DNA of 64,000 nt from Paenirhizobium daejeonense (GTDB lineage: Bacteria > Pseudomonadota > Alphaproteobacteria > Rhizobiales > Rhizobiaceae), in the NCBI RefSeq assembly GCF_014280875.1, contig NZ_JACLAL010000001.1, positions 248,001 through 312,000 of the forward strand. Reading direction: 5' to 3'. The translations under genes were made by a program, and so were the position numbers. Under the pieces are notes generated by a model. That model was not told the DNA's origin. It ran no database searches and worked only from the letters and a program-made list of their open reading frames with translations. Shown here one piece after another: positions 8,042 to 15,649 of this stretch (position 1 is the first letter of the stretch; each line of letters opens with the position of its first letter).

Positions 8042-9115
8042 ATGCAGCAAGTCAAGAATCCCGCCTCAAGCATCGCTCTTCGTGTCGCAACCGCCATGCA
8101 TCAGATGGGAATCGACGGCCTGCCCAGAAATTACGAACTGGTCTACGAAGCGTATGCGGGTGGTAATCCGGAACTGGTTCGCGATTTCATCGCGCTCGGC
8201 AAGGTGAAGACACAGGAAGCGCTCGATGCGCTCGGCCGCAAATACCTTCCGCACCATCACGAGGACGGCCTTCTGGCTCGCCAGAACGGCCAGGTTCGCG
8301 CCGAGATGAGCAACTTCATCTCCCTGCTAAACGAGGAAAAGGTCTCTCTCAGCGATTATGGTCGCTTGATCGGCGATGCCTCCAAGGTCATCCAGACGGT
8401 CGCGGAGGACGATCACCCGGAACTCGGTCAATCGATCAAGGCGCTAAAGGTCGCGACCGAAAAGCGCGCCAGCCAGAACAGCAATGTCGTCAGGGCAGTT
8501 GTCGACAAGACGGTAGCCCTTGCCGACATGCAGCGTGAGGCAGACGAGGCCGAAGCCACCAAGTTCGTCGATCCGCTGACCGGGCTTTCCAGCCGTCGCG
8601 CCTTCAACAAGGCTGTCGCCAAGGTTTACACCAATCCCGAAATGCCAGTGCTGTGCGGCATTGCCATTGGCGAAATCGATGATTTCGCCCGTCTTTCCGA
8701 GCAGATGGGCCCGGCCGTCGCGGAACGTTTCCTGAAGCAGGTGGCAAAGGTCATGCAGGCTGTGGCAGGCGGAGGCGATATCGCCTGTCGCTTCGATGGT
8801 GGTCGTTTCGGCATGCTGCTCTATACATCCGCGCAGGACGAGGTGAGCCGTATCGTCGATCTGATACGCTCCAAGCTGAAGGCGACGGCGGTCGTCAATT
8901 CCGGCAATGGCCGTGCGCTTGGCCAGGTGCTGATGTCCTTCGGCATCTGCCTGTCGGAACAGGCCCCCAACGCCTTCGATTTGACCAATTTCGCGGAAAA
9001 AGCGCTTGCATCCTCGCGCGCCGCCGGTGGCAACACGGTCACCATCTACGGCGCGAACGACTACGTGCCGAAGGACTGGCTGATCTACAAGAAGTCCCCC
9101 GTCGGTCGCTTCTGA
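8042..9115 (+). CDS. GGDEF-domain protein with degenerate active site
   Basis: 357 residues from the ATG at 8042, which follows GGAAAAAAGAACC; an upstream in-frame extension into the promoter is not coding-like. The N-terminal 160 residues are helical without membrane segments and have no domain I can name. The C-terminal half is a GGDEF fold, starting at DPLTGLSSRRAF (about residue 175). At the signature the protein reads RFDGGRFGML (about residues 249-258), so the catalytic acidic residue is Arg. Diguanylate cyclase activity is therefore unlikely. It may bind GTP or c-di-GMP, or act as a structural partner. Confidence 0.85.
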   Translation: MQQVKNPASSIALRVATAMHQMGIDGLPRNYELVYEAYAGGNPELVRDFIALGKVKTQEALDALGRKYLPHHHEDGLLARQNGQVRAEMSNFISLLNEEKVSLSDYGRLIGDASKVIQTVAEDDHPELGQSIKALKVATEKRASQNSNVVRAVVDKTVALADMQREADEAEATKFVDPLTGLSSRRAFNKAVAKVYTNPEMPVLCGIAIGEIDDFARLSEQMGPAVAERFLKQVAKVMQAVAGGGDIACRFDGGRFGMLLYTSAQDEVSRIVDLIRSKLKATAVVNSGNGRALGQVLMSFGICLSEQAPNAFDLTNFAEKALASSRAAGGNTVTIYGANDYVPKDWLIYKKSPVGRF

Positions 9116-9133
9116 GGCTCGCCTGGAATGACT

Positions 9134-9742
9134 TTAGAGTCTGGCGATGATCTTGCGCAGTTGCGCATCGCGCGCGCCGAGCATCAGCACATTCTTCAGC
9201 GCTTCCTTCGGATCGTGGGTGCGAAACAATAGCCCGTTCTCGCGGATCGAGCGGTCGATCGCCATGGATTTGCTCGACTGGTCCGGCTGGATTGCGACGG
9301 CGAAATACATGCGCGAATAGTTCGTCCGGATCTGTTCGAAGAACTGGTCGCCTTCGCCCAGTTCGGCGAAGAAATTAGCTATGTAGAAGGCCCATTTCAC
9401 ATCGGCGTATTTCGCGAAGTTCGTCCGCGCCGCCGTGACATGGCAGTAGCCGAGATGTGGCCTGTTATCGAGTGTCTTGTGAAAGATCAGCTTCGGGAAC
9501 TGGATCGATCGGTGAAATCCGTTGATCCGGCTGTGAGTGGTCTCGCCGGCGGTTTCGAGCCGCCGACCCGTTCTTTCGGCAACCTCTTCATGGGTGAGGT
9601 AGCGTTTCTCTTCCGGCAGCCAGTCTTCCCGGCGGCGCAGAATACGTCCCGTGCGCAGGAACTCCGTGTGCACGGCCCGCGTCGATGGTGTCAGCGGCGC
9701 GGAAGGCTTCTTCGGGGCGGCGTAGTATCTCAGCTTCTGCAT
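9134..9742 (-). CDS. conserved hypothetical protein
   Basis: 202 residues, soluble, basic at the N-terminus (MQKLRYYAAPKKPS). No signal peptide, membrane segment or catalytic motif that I can name. Visible features are a charged stretch (LRTGRILRRREDWLPEEKRY, about residues 29-48) and an aromatic region around KWAFYIANFFAELGEGDQFFEQI. Codon use matches its neighbours. The gene is convergent with the GGDEF gene and divergent from the riboswitch/gbcAB unit. Function unknown. Confidence 0.65.
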   Translation of the reverse strand: MQKLRYYAAPKKPSAPLTPSTRAVHTEFLRTGRILRRREDWLPEEKRYLTHEEVAERTGRRLETAGETTHSRINGFHRSIQFPKLIFHKTLDNRPHLGYCHVTAARTNFAKYADVKWAFYIANFFAELGEGDQFFEQIRTNYSRMYFAVAIQPDQSSKSMAIDRSIRENGLLFRTHDPKEALKNVLMLGARDAQLRKIIARL

Positions 9743-9797
9743 GGCGAGGCTCGATCGGGAGTGGCAACCGGGATGATTCTAGAACGAGAGTGATTAA

Positions 9798-9810
9798 CGA
9801 CAATTTGTCG
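9798..9810. promoter_or_regulatory. short palindrome, possible operator
   Basis: CGACAA and TTGTCG flank a single T, 56 bases upstream of the start of the minus-strand hypothetical gene. The position fits an operator, but I recognise no specific regulator. Apart from this and the riboswitch, the 9743-10366 gap shows nothing I can identify. Confidence 0.3.
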
Positions 9811-10065
9811 CAATTATCGGCGCTTACGGTTTCGCGAGGCTTGCCATGCGCGAGGTGCGTCGAATGTCGCGTATTTTTCCTTGTCATTTTGCGCCATGGA
9901 CTGCCCGGGTTTCCGGAGGTGAATTTCTTAACTGCATGAAAAAATGAAATATTCCTGGAAATGTCACGCAAGCCTGACATCTGCGTTCATGTCGCAAACA
10001 TTTGATGCCGTGTCGTTTCGCAATGCAGCGAAACCTAAGTAATTGTGATTAGATAATTTCAAGCT

Positions 10066-10245
10066 CAAGGTGCCGCCCTGCTAGGGAGGGCGGGAAATTG
10101 GGAAGCCGGTCAAAATCCGGCGCTGCCCCCGCAACGGTGGTGGAGAAAAGCGTAAGGGCAAAAAGCCACTGGGAAGTCTTCCTGGGAAGGCGCTCCACGC
10201 AGTCCGGTCACCCGGACGTCTCCAGAGCCCGGAAACCAGCCTCGA
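10066..10245 (+). promoter_or_regulatory. cobalamin (B12) riboswitch upstream of gbcAB
   Basis: The class signatures appear in order. An opening GGTGCC is followed by a GC-rich stem, then GGGAAGCCGGT...CCGGCGCTGCCCCCGCAACGGTG, the AAGCCACTGGGAAG block and the paired AGTCCGGTCACCCGGA. The 3' B12 box AGCCCGGAAACCAGCC lies at 10226-10241. The element ends about 120 bases before the ATG of gbcA. The family normally shuts off expression when adenosylcobalamin binds. I could not settle by eye whether the switch here uses a terminator or RBS sequestration. Confidence 0.95.
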
Positions 10246-10366
10246 GAGAGAAAAGATTGAAGGTCGCGGCGGGCGGCCCGAGACAGGTTCGGTCGGTCTT
10301 TTCCCAGGGGCCGGTCCCGTGCATGTACTCGTCCCTCGCCATTGCCGTAACGAAACGAGGACGACG

Positions 10367-11611
10367 ATGGATTTGCAGGGCACGGTATTGCGCCAATTGA
10401 AGAACCGCCGCGAAGGCTTCAGCCTCGAGCAGCCGTTCTATATCGACCAGGATTACTTCAAGCTCGACATGGAGACCATCTGGTATCGCGACTGGCTGTT
10501 CATCGGCCATGACTGCGAGATCCCGAAGGCGGGCAATTACTTCACCGTCCAGATCGGGGATTACCCTGTTGTCGTCGTACGCGGCAAGGACGGCGTGATC
10601 CGCGCGTTCCACAACACCTGCCGGCATCGCGGCCACCGCGTCTGCACCAAGGAAAGCGGCGCTTCCGCCAAGCTCGTCTGTCCCTATCACCAGTGGACCT
10701 ATGACCTCGACGGTTCGCTGGTCTTCGCTCGGCAGATGGGCGAGGATTTCGACAAGGCGCAGTTCGGCATGAAGCATGTCGCCTGCGAAAGCGTCGGCGG
10801 CTATATCTTCGTCTGCCTCGCCCAGGAGCCGTCCGATTTTGCTCCGGTTCGCGCGACCATCGAGCCCTACATGAAGCCCCATCGCCTTTGGGAAGCCAAG
10901 GTAGCCCACAAGAACACCATCATCGAGAAGGGCAACTGGAAGCTCGTCTGGGAAAACAACCGCGAGTGCTACCACTGTGCCGGCAACCACCCGGAACTCT
11001 GCCGTACCTACCCGGAAGCTCCGACGGCAACCGGCGTTCAGGGCGCCAAGGACGATCCGTTCATCTCCGAGCACTGGGCCCGTTGCGAAGCTGCCGGCCT
11101 TCCGAGCGAGTTCAAGATGGACCCGACCGGCCAGTTCCGCGTTGCCCGAATGCCGCTGATCCAGGATGCCGAGAGCTACACCATGGACGGCAAGCGCGCC
11201 ATCAAGCGTCCGCTGTCGGACGACGTTCCGATTTCCCACATCGGCACCATGCTGCTGTTCCACTACCCGACGACCTGGAACCACATGCTGGGCGACCATG
11301 CGATCTCCTTCCGCGTCCTGCCGATTTCGGCCGAGGAAACCGCGGTCACCACCACCTGGCTTGTCCACAAGGATGCCGTCGAGGGCGTCGACTACAACGT
11401 CGAGGACCTGACGCACGTTTGGAACATGACCAATGATCAGGACCGCGCCATCGTCGAAGAAAACGCCTTCGGCATCCGTTCCCCGGCTTATGAGCCGGGT
11501 CCGTATTCGGCCGACCACGAAGGCGGCGTCATGCAGTTCGTCGAATGGTACTCGAACTTCATGATCAACCGTCTGCAGGGCGACAAGGCCCGCCTGTCCG
11601 CGGTCGCCTGA
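10367..11611 (+). CDS. gbcA: Rieske non-haem iron oxygenase, glycine betaine demethylase type
   Basis: 414 residues. The Rieske 2Fe-2S motif is CRH (85-87) with CPYH (105-108). The C-terminal domain carries the mononuclear iron site, starting at ENNRECYHCAGNHPEL. Long stretches such as LVHKDAVEGVDY, TNDQDRAIVEEN and SPAYEPGPYS match the GbcA family, which oxidatively removes one methyl of glycine betaine to give dimethylglycine and formaldehyde. The start at 10367 follows AACGAGGACG. An upstream in-frame GTG region lacks family similarity. It is followed after 1 base by its reductase and sits behind a cobalamin riboswitch. Stachydrine (proline betaine) demethylase is the main alternative. Confidence 0.85.
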   Translation: MDLQGTVLRQLKNRREGFSLEQPFYIDQDYFKLDMETIWYRDWLFIGHDCEIPKAGNYFTVQIGDYPVVVVRGKDGVIRAFHNTCRHRGHRVCTKESGASAKLVCPYHQWTYDLDGSLVFARQMGEDFDKAQFGMKHVACESVGGYIFVCLAQEPSDFAPVRATIEPYMKPHRLWEAKVAHKNTIIEKGNWKLVWENNRECYHCAGNHPELCRTYPEAPTATGVQGAKDDPFISEHWARCEAAGLPSEFKMDPTGQFRVARMPLIQDAESYTMDGKRAIKRPLSDDVPISHIGTMLLFHYPTTWNHMLGDHAISFRVLPISAEETAVTTTWLVHKDAVEGVDYNVEDLTHVWNMTNDQDRAIVEENAFGIRSPAYEPGPYSADHEGGVMQFVEWYSNFMINRLQGDKARLSAVA

Positions 11612-11612
11612 G

Positions 11613-12695
11613 ATGACAGTTGCCGTGACCTATCGTCATGTCGATGAGATGCGTCCCTGGTCCGACAGGGAGCATCGCCTCGAATGTGTGGCCGTGACGC
11701 CCGAGGCGCCGGATGTGATGACCTTCACATTCCGGCCCGACCGGTCCGGCCACTGGTTCCGCTATCTGCCCGGTCAGTTCGTCACGCTGGAGATCCCGGC
11801 GTCGCCAGAACCGGTCATGCGGACCTACACGCTGTCGTCGAGCCCCTCGCGCCCCTACACGGTCGCCGTGACCGTGAAGGCGCAGAAGGATTCGATCGGC
11901 ACCCGCTGGATGTTCGACAACCTGAAGCCCGGAATGAAGTTGAAGGCGATCGGTCCGCTCGGCGATTTCTCCTACGCCAAGCACCCCGGCAGGAAGTACC
12001 TCTTCATTTCGGCCGGTTCCGGCGTTACTCCGATGGTGTCGATGACCCGTGACATGGGCGATCGTGCGCCCGACAGCGACATCGTGTTCCTGAACTGCGC
12101 CCGTTCGCCGGATGACATCATCTTCCGCTGGGAGCTGGAAGCCAAGGCGCGCGAGATGCCGAACCTGACGCTCGGCTTCATCGTCGAGCAGATTGCCCGT
12201 GGTCAGCTCTGGTCGGGTCTCAAGGGACGGATAGACAAGGCGAAGATCGCGCTTCTCGCTCCCGACTTCCTTGAGCGCACCGTGTTCTGCTGCGGCCCCG
12301 AACCATTCATGGCGACAGTTCGCGAAGCCTTGTCGGGCGCTGGCTTCGACATGAAGAACTACCACGAGGAAGCCTTCCAGCCGGTTGCCCCGGAACTGCC
12401 GGTGGTGGTTGCCGACCACTCCGATGGCGCCGTTGCAACCAAGGTCGCCTTCACCATGTCCGGCAAGGAAGGTCTTTGCGAGCCCGGTCATACGGTCCTG
12501 CAGGCCGCGCGTGCAGCGGGTGTGCGCATTGGCGCTGCCTGCGAGTCTGGTCTTTGTGGCACCTGCAAGGTGATGAAACTCTCCGGCGAGGTGGAGATGA
12601 ACCACAACGGCGGCATCCTCGATGACGAGATCGACGAGGGCTACATTCTCGCCTGCTGCTCGCGTCCGAAGGGTGATCTGGAAATAGAAGCCTGA
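11613..12695 (+). CDS. gbcB: hybrid ferredoxin-NAD(P)H reductase partner of GbcA
   Basis: 360 residues. An FAD-binding ferredoxin reductase domain comes first (RTYTLSSSPS for FAD, about residues 70-80; SAGSGVTPMVSM for NAD, about 131-142). The FCCGPEPFM motif near 228 closes the NAD domain. The C-terminal 90 residues are a plant-type 2Fe-2S ferredoxin with CESGLCGTCK and a last Cys in ACCSRP. This electron chain (NADH to FAD to 2Fe-2S) feeds the Rieske oxygenase. The ATG begins one base after the gbcA stop, so the two are cotranscribed under the same riboswitch. Confidence 0.88.
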   Translation: MTVAVTYRHVDEMRPWSDREHRLECVAVTPEAPDVMTFTFRPDRSGHWFRYLPGQFVTLEIPASPEPVMRTYTLSSSPSRPYTVAVTVKAQKDSIGTRWMFDNLKPGMKLKAIGPLGDFSYAKHPGRKYLFISAGSGVTPMVSMTRDMGDRAPDSDIVFLNCARSPDDIIFRWELEAKAREMPNLTLGFIVEQIARGQLWSGLKGRIDKAKIALLAPDFLERTVFCCGPEPFMATVREALSGAGFDMKNYHEEAFQPVAPELPVVVADHSDGAVATKVAFTMSGKEGLCEPGHTVLQAARAAGVRIGAACESGLCGTCKVMKLSGEVEMNHNGGILDDEIDEGYILACCSRPKGDLEIEA

Positions 12696-12731
12696 GACAG
12701 CGGTCCCGCTTGGCGCATGACCATCCTCATC

Positions 12732-12759
12732 AAAGGCGGCGGAGCAATCCGCCGCTTTT
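12732..12759 (+). terminator. terminator after gbcAB
   Basis: GCGGCGGA and TCCGCCGC pair around a GCAA tetraloop, flanked by AAA and TTTT. It closes the riboswitch-gbcAB unit. Confidence 0.9.
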
Positions 12760-12783
12760 CTTAGTGCCCCCCGAGCAGGCAGC

Positions 12784-12808
12784 GGAACAATGATCCGTGT
12801 GCTGCGTT
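12784..12808 (+). promoter_or_regulatory. EcfG-type general stress promoter upstream of the BA14K gene
   Basis: GGAAC at 12784-12788 and CGTT at 12805-12808 are 16 bases apart, the consensus for EcfG/RpoE2-type sigma factors of alphaproteobacteria. Transcription would begin near 12818, leaving a leader of about 195 bases before the BA14K ATG. That leader contains a TTCGCT/AGCGAA hairpin at 12814-12826 and no convincing small gene. Confidence 0.6.
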
Positions 12809-13012
12809 TCCCGTTCGCTAAAGCGAAGTTCGGGGCTGGTCTTCAATCAATAGTGATGTGTCGCAAGTTCCCTACAGCTTTATGATGTTAATAATGGGTT
12901 CAGGATGGACCGGATAGCGTACTGTCACGTCTTGTCGACCCCGTGATTGTTTTCGCCCGTCGTGCAAGACACGCCTTGTACATCCTGACAAAGCAGGGAA
13001 TGGAGAACCGAT

Positions 13013-13438
13013 ATGACAAACATGATGAAGCGCTGGGCTGCTGTTGCCTTGGCTTCCGCTGTCGTCCTGACGAGCTTCGTGCCGTCGCAGGCGATGCCGG
13101 TGACTGCGCCCGTCACCGCAACGTCCGATGTGACGGCGGTCGATTATTATCGCCGTCCGCCTCCGGGATATTATCACGGCCACCGTGGCTATCGCGATTA
13201 CCGCCCGGGCTACCGTCGTCATAATGACGGCTGGTGGTATCCGCTCGCAGCCTTCGGCGCAGGCGCCATTATCGGCGGAGCCATCGCTGCGCCGCCGGCT
13301 GCGCCCCGCCGTGCCACGGGCATCAACCCACGGCACTATGAGTGGTGCTATGCCCGTTATCGTTCCTATGATTCCTACAGCAACACCTTCCAGCCGAACT
13401 ACGGCCCACGCCGTCAGTGCCTGTCTCCCTACTATTGA
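13013..13438 (+). CDS. BA14K family secreted protein
   Basis: 141 residues. The signal peptide covers about 1-29. A Tyr/Arg/His/Gly-rich segment follows (YYRRPPPGYYHGHRGYRDYR). A single hydrophobic segment with a glycine zipper sits at about 80-94 (AAFGAGAIIGGAIAA). The C-terminus is the BA14K module, EWCYARYRSYDSYSNTFQP, ending RRQCLSPYY with two conserved Cys. Family members in Brucella and rhizobia are immunoreactive envelope proteins with lectin-like properties. RBS GGAGAA precedes the ATG. An EcfG-type promoter 205 bases upstream suggests general stress control. Confidence 0.88.
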   Translation: MTNMMKRWAAVALASAVVLTSFVPSQAMPVTAPVTATSDVTAVDYYRRPPPGYYHGHRGYRDYRPGYRRHNDGWWYPLAAFGAGAIIGGAIAAPPAAPRRATGINPRHYEWCYARYRSYDSYSNTFQPNYGPRRQCLSPYY

Positions 13439-13463
13439 TTGCAGGCACTTCGTTTGAGTTGAC

Positions 13464-13496
13464 AATGCCCGGCCGCTGGTCGGGCATTTCGTTTTT
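13464..13496 (+). terminator. terminator after the BA14K gene
   Basis: AATGCCCG and CGGGCATT pair across a 9-base loop and are followed by TCGTTTTTG. It lies between the BA14K gene and the converging CorA-type gene. Confidence 0.85.
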
Positions 13497-13511
13497 GAGG
13501 GGATGCCCGTT

Positions 13512-14510
13512 TCAAAGGATGCCGGCGCGCCTGAGGATCAGCCATGCAGCAAGGATCGAGACGGCGATGAAGCCGACGGCCCAGAGCGTGCCGCCGATGC
13601 CCTCGGCAAACGGCAGTGACGAGGTGTTCATCCCGAAGAAGCCGGTGACCAGCGACGGAGGTAGCAGGAAGGCCGTCATTAGCGACAGGATGTAGAGGTG
13701 ACGGTTGGTTTCCGAGGAAAGCTTGGAATCGATTTCTTCGTGCAGCAATCTTGCCCTCTCCTGTAGCGCGTAGACGTCGTTGTCGGCGGCCTCCAGACGG
13801 TTCACCAACCTTTCCGCCACATCCTCGAAGCCCGGTGGCAATTCATCGTCGTCCGTTGCCGCTGCCCGGCGCATCAGCGCCAGCACGGTGCGCAGGTGCC
13901 GGTGCAGCCGCACGACGACGCGCCGCACTGGCGCGAGCCGCCGGCGCTCGTCACGAAGTTCGCTATCATAGACGAAATCCTCGATGGCGTTCAGCTCATC
14001 GGTCAGTTCCAGCACCACTGACATGATGCCTCGCTGGAACTCCACCACCAGCGCTTCGAAGATCTGGATCGGCTGACGAAACTTCGCCGCGTTCTTTTCG
14101 ATTGCTGCCCGCACGGGATCGATCGATCTGACAGGTTGCAGTCGCGTCGTGATGATGAAGCCGCTGGACAGCGCGAAATGCAGCCAGCCGATATCGCGGG
14201 TGGTGGCGTCGAACTCCCGCTGGAAATCGACCAGGGTGCCGTAGAATGCCTGTTCGTCCACGGTCAGCGCCGCGTGTGTTTCGTGGGTGGTCAGTGCAGC
14301 CCGCGCCGGCTCGCTCAGGCCGGGAAAGTTCTCGAGAAAGGCGGTGCAGCGCGCATCGGCGAGATTGAGATGCAGCCAGACGAAACTGCCTTCATCGATC
14401 CTGATGTCGGTGGGGTCGGTTTCGGGCGAAAAGCGGGTAGCTCGACCGGAAGACGCATTGATCACATAGCCCCAGACGAGGCCGGGAATTTTCGTGGCGA
14501 GGGGATGCAT
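13512..14510 (-). CDS. CorA/ZntB-family divalent cation transporter
   Basis: 332 residues, the usual size. A large cytoplasmic domain of mixed alpha/beta type leads into the long pore-lining helix (about 175-265). Two C-terminal membrane segments follow, with the signature GFFGMNTSSLPF (GMN) at the end of TM1. Family members form pentameric channels for Mg(II), Co(II) or Zn(II). The residues after GMN (TSSLPF) are closer to the ZntB-like branch than to classical CorA with MPE, so zinc transport is possible. The gene stands alone on the minus strand, downstream of but not overlapping the ion channel gene. Confidence 0.85.
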   Translation of the reverse strand: MHPLATKIPGLVWGYVINASSGRATRFSPETDPTDIRIDEGSFVWLHLNLADARCTAFLENFPGLSEPARAALTTHETHAALTVDEQAFYGTLVDFQREFDATTRDIGWLHFALSSGFIITTRLQPVRSIDPVRAAIEKNAAKFRQPIQIFEALVVEFQRGIMSVVLELTDELNAIEDFVYDSELRDERRRLAPVRRVVVRLHRHLRTVLALMRRAAATDDDELPPGFEDVAERLVNRLEAADNDVYALQERARLLHEEIDSKLSSETNRHLYILSLMTAFLLPPSLVTGFFGMNTSSLPFAEGIGGTLWAVGFIAVSILAAWLILRRAGIL

Positions 14511-14581
14511 CGATCTGCTCCGGAAACGGCCCGCCAGCGCTTCTATGCCTGCATTGTGACAGTTCGATTACAGCCCTTGCT

Positions 14582-15649
14582 TCACAGCAGCGACAACAAC
14601 ACGGAGCAGATGCAGATAAGCAGGAAGCTTGCGGGAACCGAGAAGCGAATGTTGTCGCGGATGGCTTCCACCAGATGCGGATATCGTCTCCGGCCGGGAA
14701 AACTGGCGTCGGTCAAAAGCATCGAGATCAGCAATACCACCACCAGATAGAAATAGCCGAGCGAGACCATGAAGGCGACGGGCGAGTTCATCGAGATGGC
14801 CCCTGGAAAGCTCGATTCGTAGGTGAAGCCGAGAGCCGCAAGCGCCAGCAAGGCGGAATAGGTCATCGAGGCCTCGTCTCCCGACAATCGTGCCGGTGCC
14901 CACAGCAGGAACAGTGACACCGATAGAACCGCAGCGAAAGGCACGAAGATCGGCAGCACGTAATGCTGCCATTTACGCTGTATCTCCGTCGATGCCTTGA
15001 TCCGCACGAAGGGCTTGGCATTCCATCCGTAGAAACGCTCCATCACGAATTGCAGCGATCGGGCCGTCCAGCTGTTGGCTGAAAGCTCGGATGCGACCGA
15101 TGCAAGTTCCCGGTCGATATCGTTCATCACGAAGATGACCTCGTCGGCCGAGTGTCGCGGCGTGACCAGCGAGAGTGTCAGGATCTGTCGGTCAAATGGA
15201 AACGTCGTCATGTCGACTTCAACCCGGAAATCGGCATCGATCCGCCGGATACGGGTCACCGTGCCGTCCGCCCGCATCGTCAAGGCGACGGAGCCGGATC
15301 TGGGCTCGCCGATGCGGTTTTCAATCTCTGTCGCCGGCGTCCATATGCTGGCGAGCTTCGCTTCGGCCTCGGCACCGACATAGTCGAAACGGGCAAAGCC
15401 GGTGGTCTTGGGATCGAAAGCCTGGGTCGGATCCTTCCAGCGTTCGGTGGTCTCGATCGTCATCGAGGCTTCGCCCGAGGTCTCGTTGAACCTGGAAATG
15501 TCCAGCACCCTCATTGAGGAATGGACGGCGAGCGGCAGATGAATGCCCTTGGGCAGGCGAGGGGTCTCATCCGCCATCGCCGTTCCCGCCAAGGCGAAAG
15601 CGAGCCAGCTGGCAGTGGCGAGGATCAGGCGCAGAAGGATCGGCTTCAC
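14582..15649 (-). CDS. prokaryotic pentameric ligand-gated ion channel homologue
   Basis: 355 residues. A signal peptide (1-26, ending AMA) precedes an extracellular beta-sandwich domain (about 30-225). Its pro-loop hallmark FPFDRQ is at residues 150-155, and the loop lacks the Cys pair of animal receptors. Four membrane segments follow: M1 229-250, M2 258-280, M3 289-313, M4 334-355. There is no large intracellular loop. This is the GLIC/ELIC architecture. Glu259 just before the pore-lining M2 (GDEASMTYSALLALAAL) suggests a cation-selective ring. The start is GTG at 15649, overlapping the stop of the Cache-HAMP gene (GTGA), so the two are translationally coupled. Ligand unknown. Confidence 0.86.
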   Translation of the reverse strand: MKPILLRLILATASWLAFALAGTAMADETPRLPKGIHLPLAVHSSMRVLDISRFNETSGEASMTIETTERWKDPTQAFDPKTTGFARFDYVGAEAEAKLASIWTPATEIENRIGEPRSGSVALTMRADGTVTRIRRIDADFRVEVDMTTFPFDRQILTLSLVTPRHSADEVIFVMNDIDRELASVASELSANSWTARSLQFVMERFYGWNAKPFVRIKASTEIQRKWQHYVLPIFVPFAAVLSVSLFLLWAPARLSGDEASMTYSALLALAALGFTYESSFPGAISMNSPVAFMVSLGYFYLVVVLLISMLLTDASFPGRRRYPHLVEAIRDNIRFSVPASFLLICICSVLLSLL

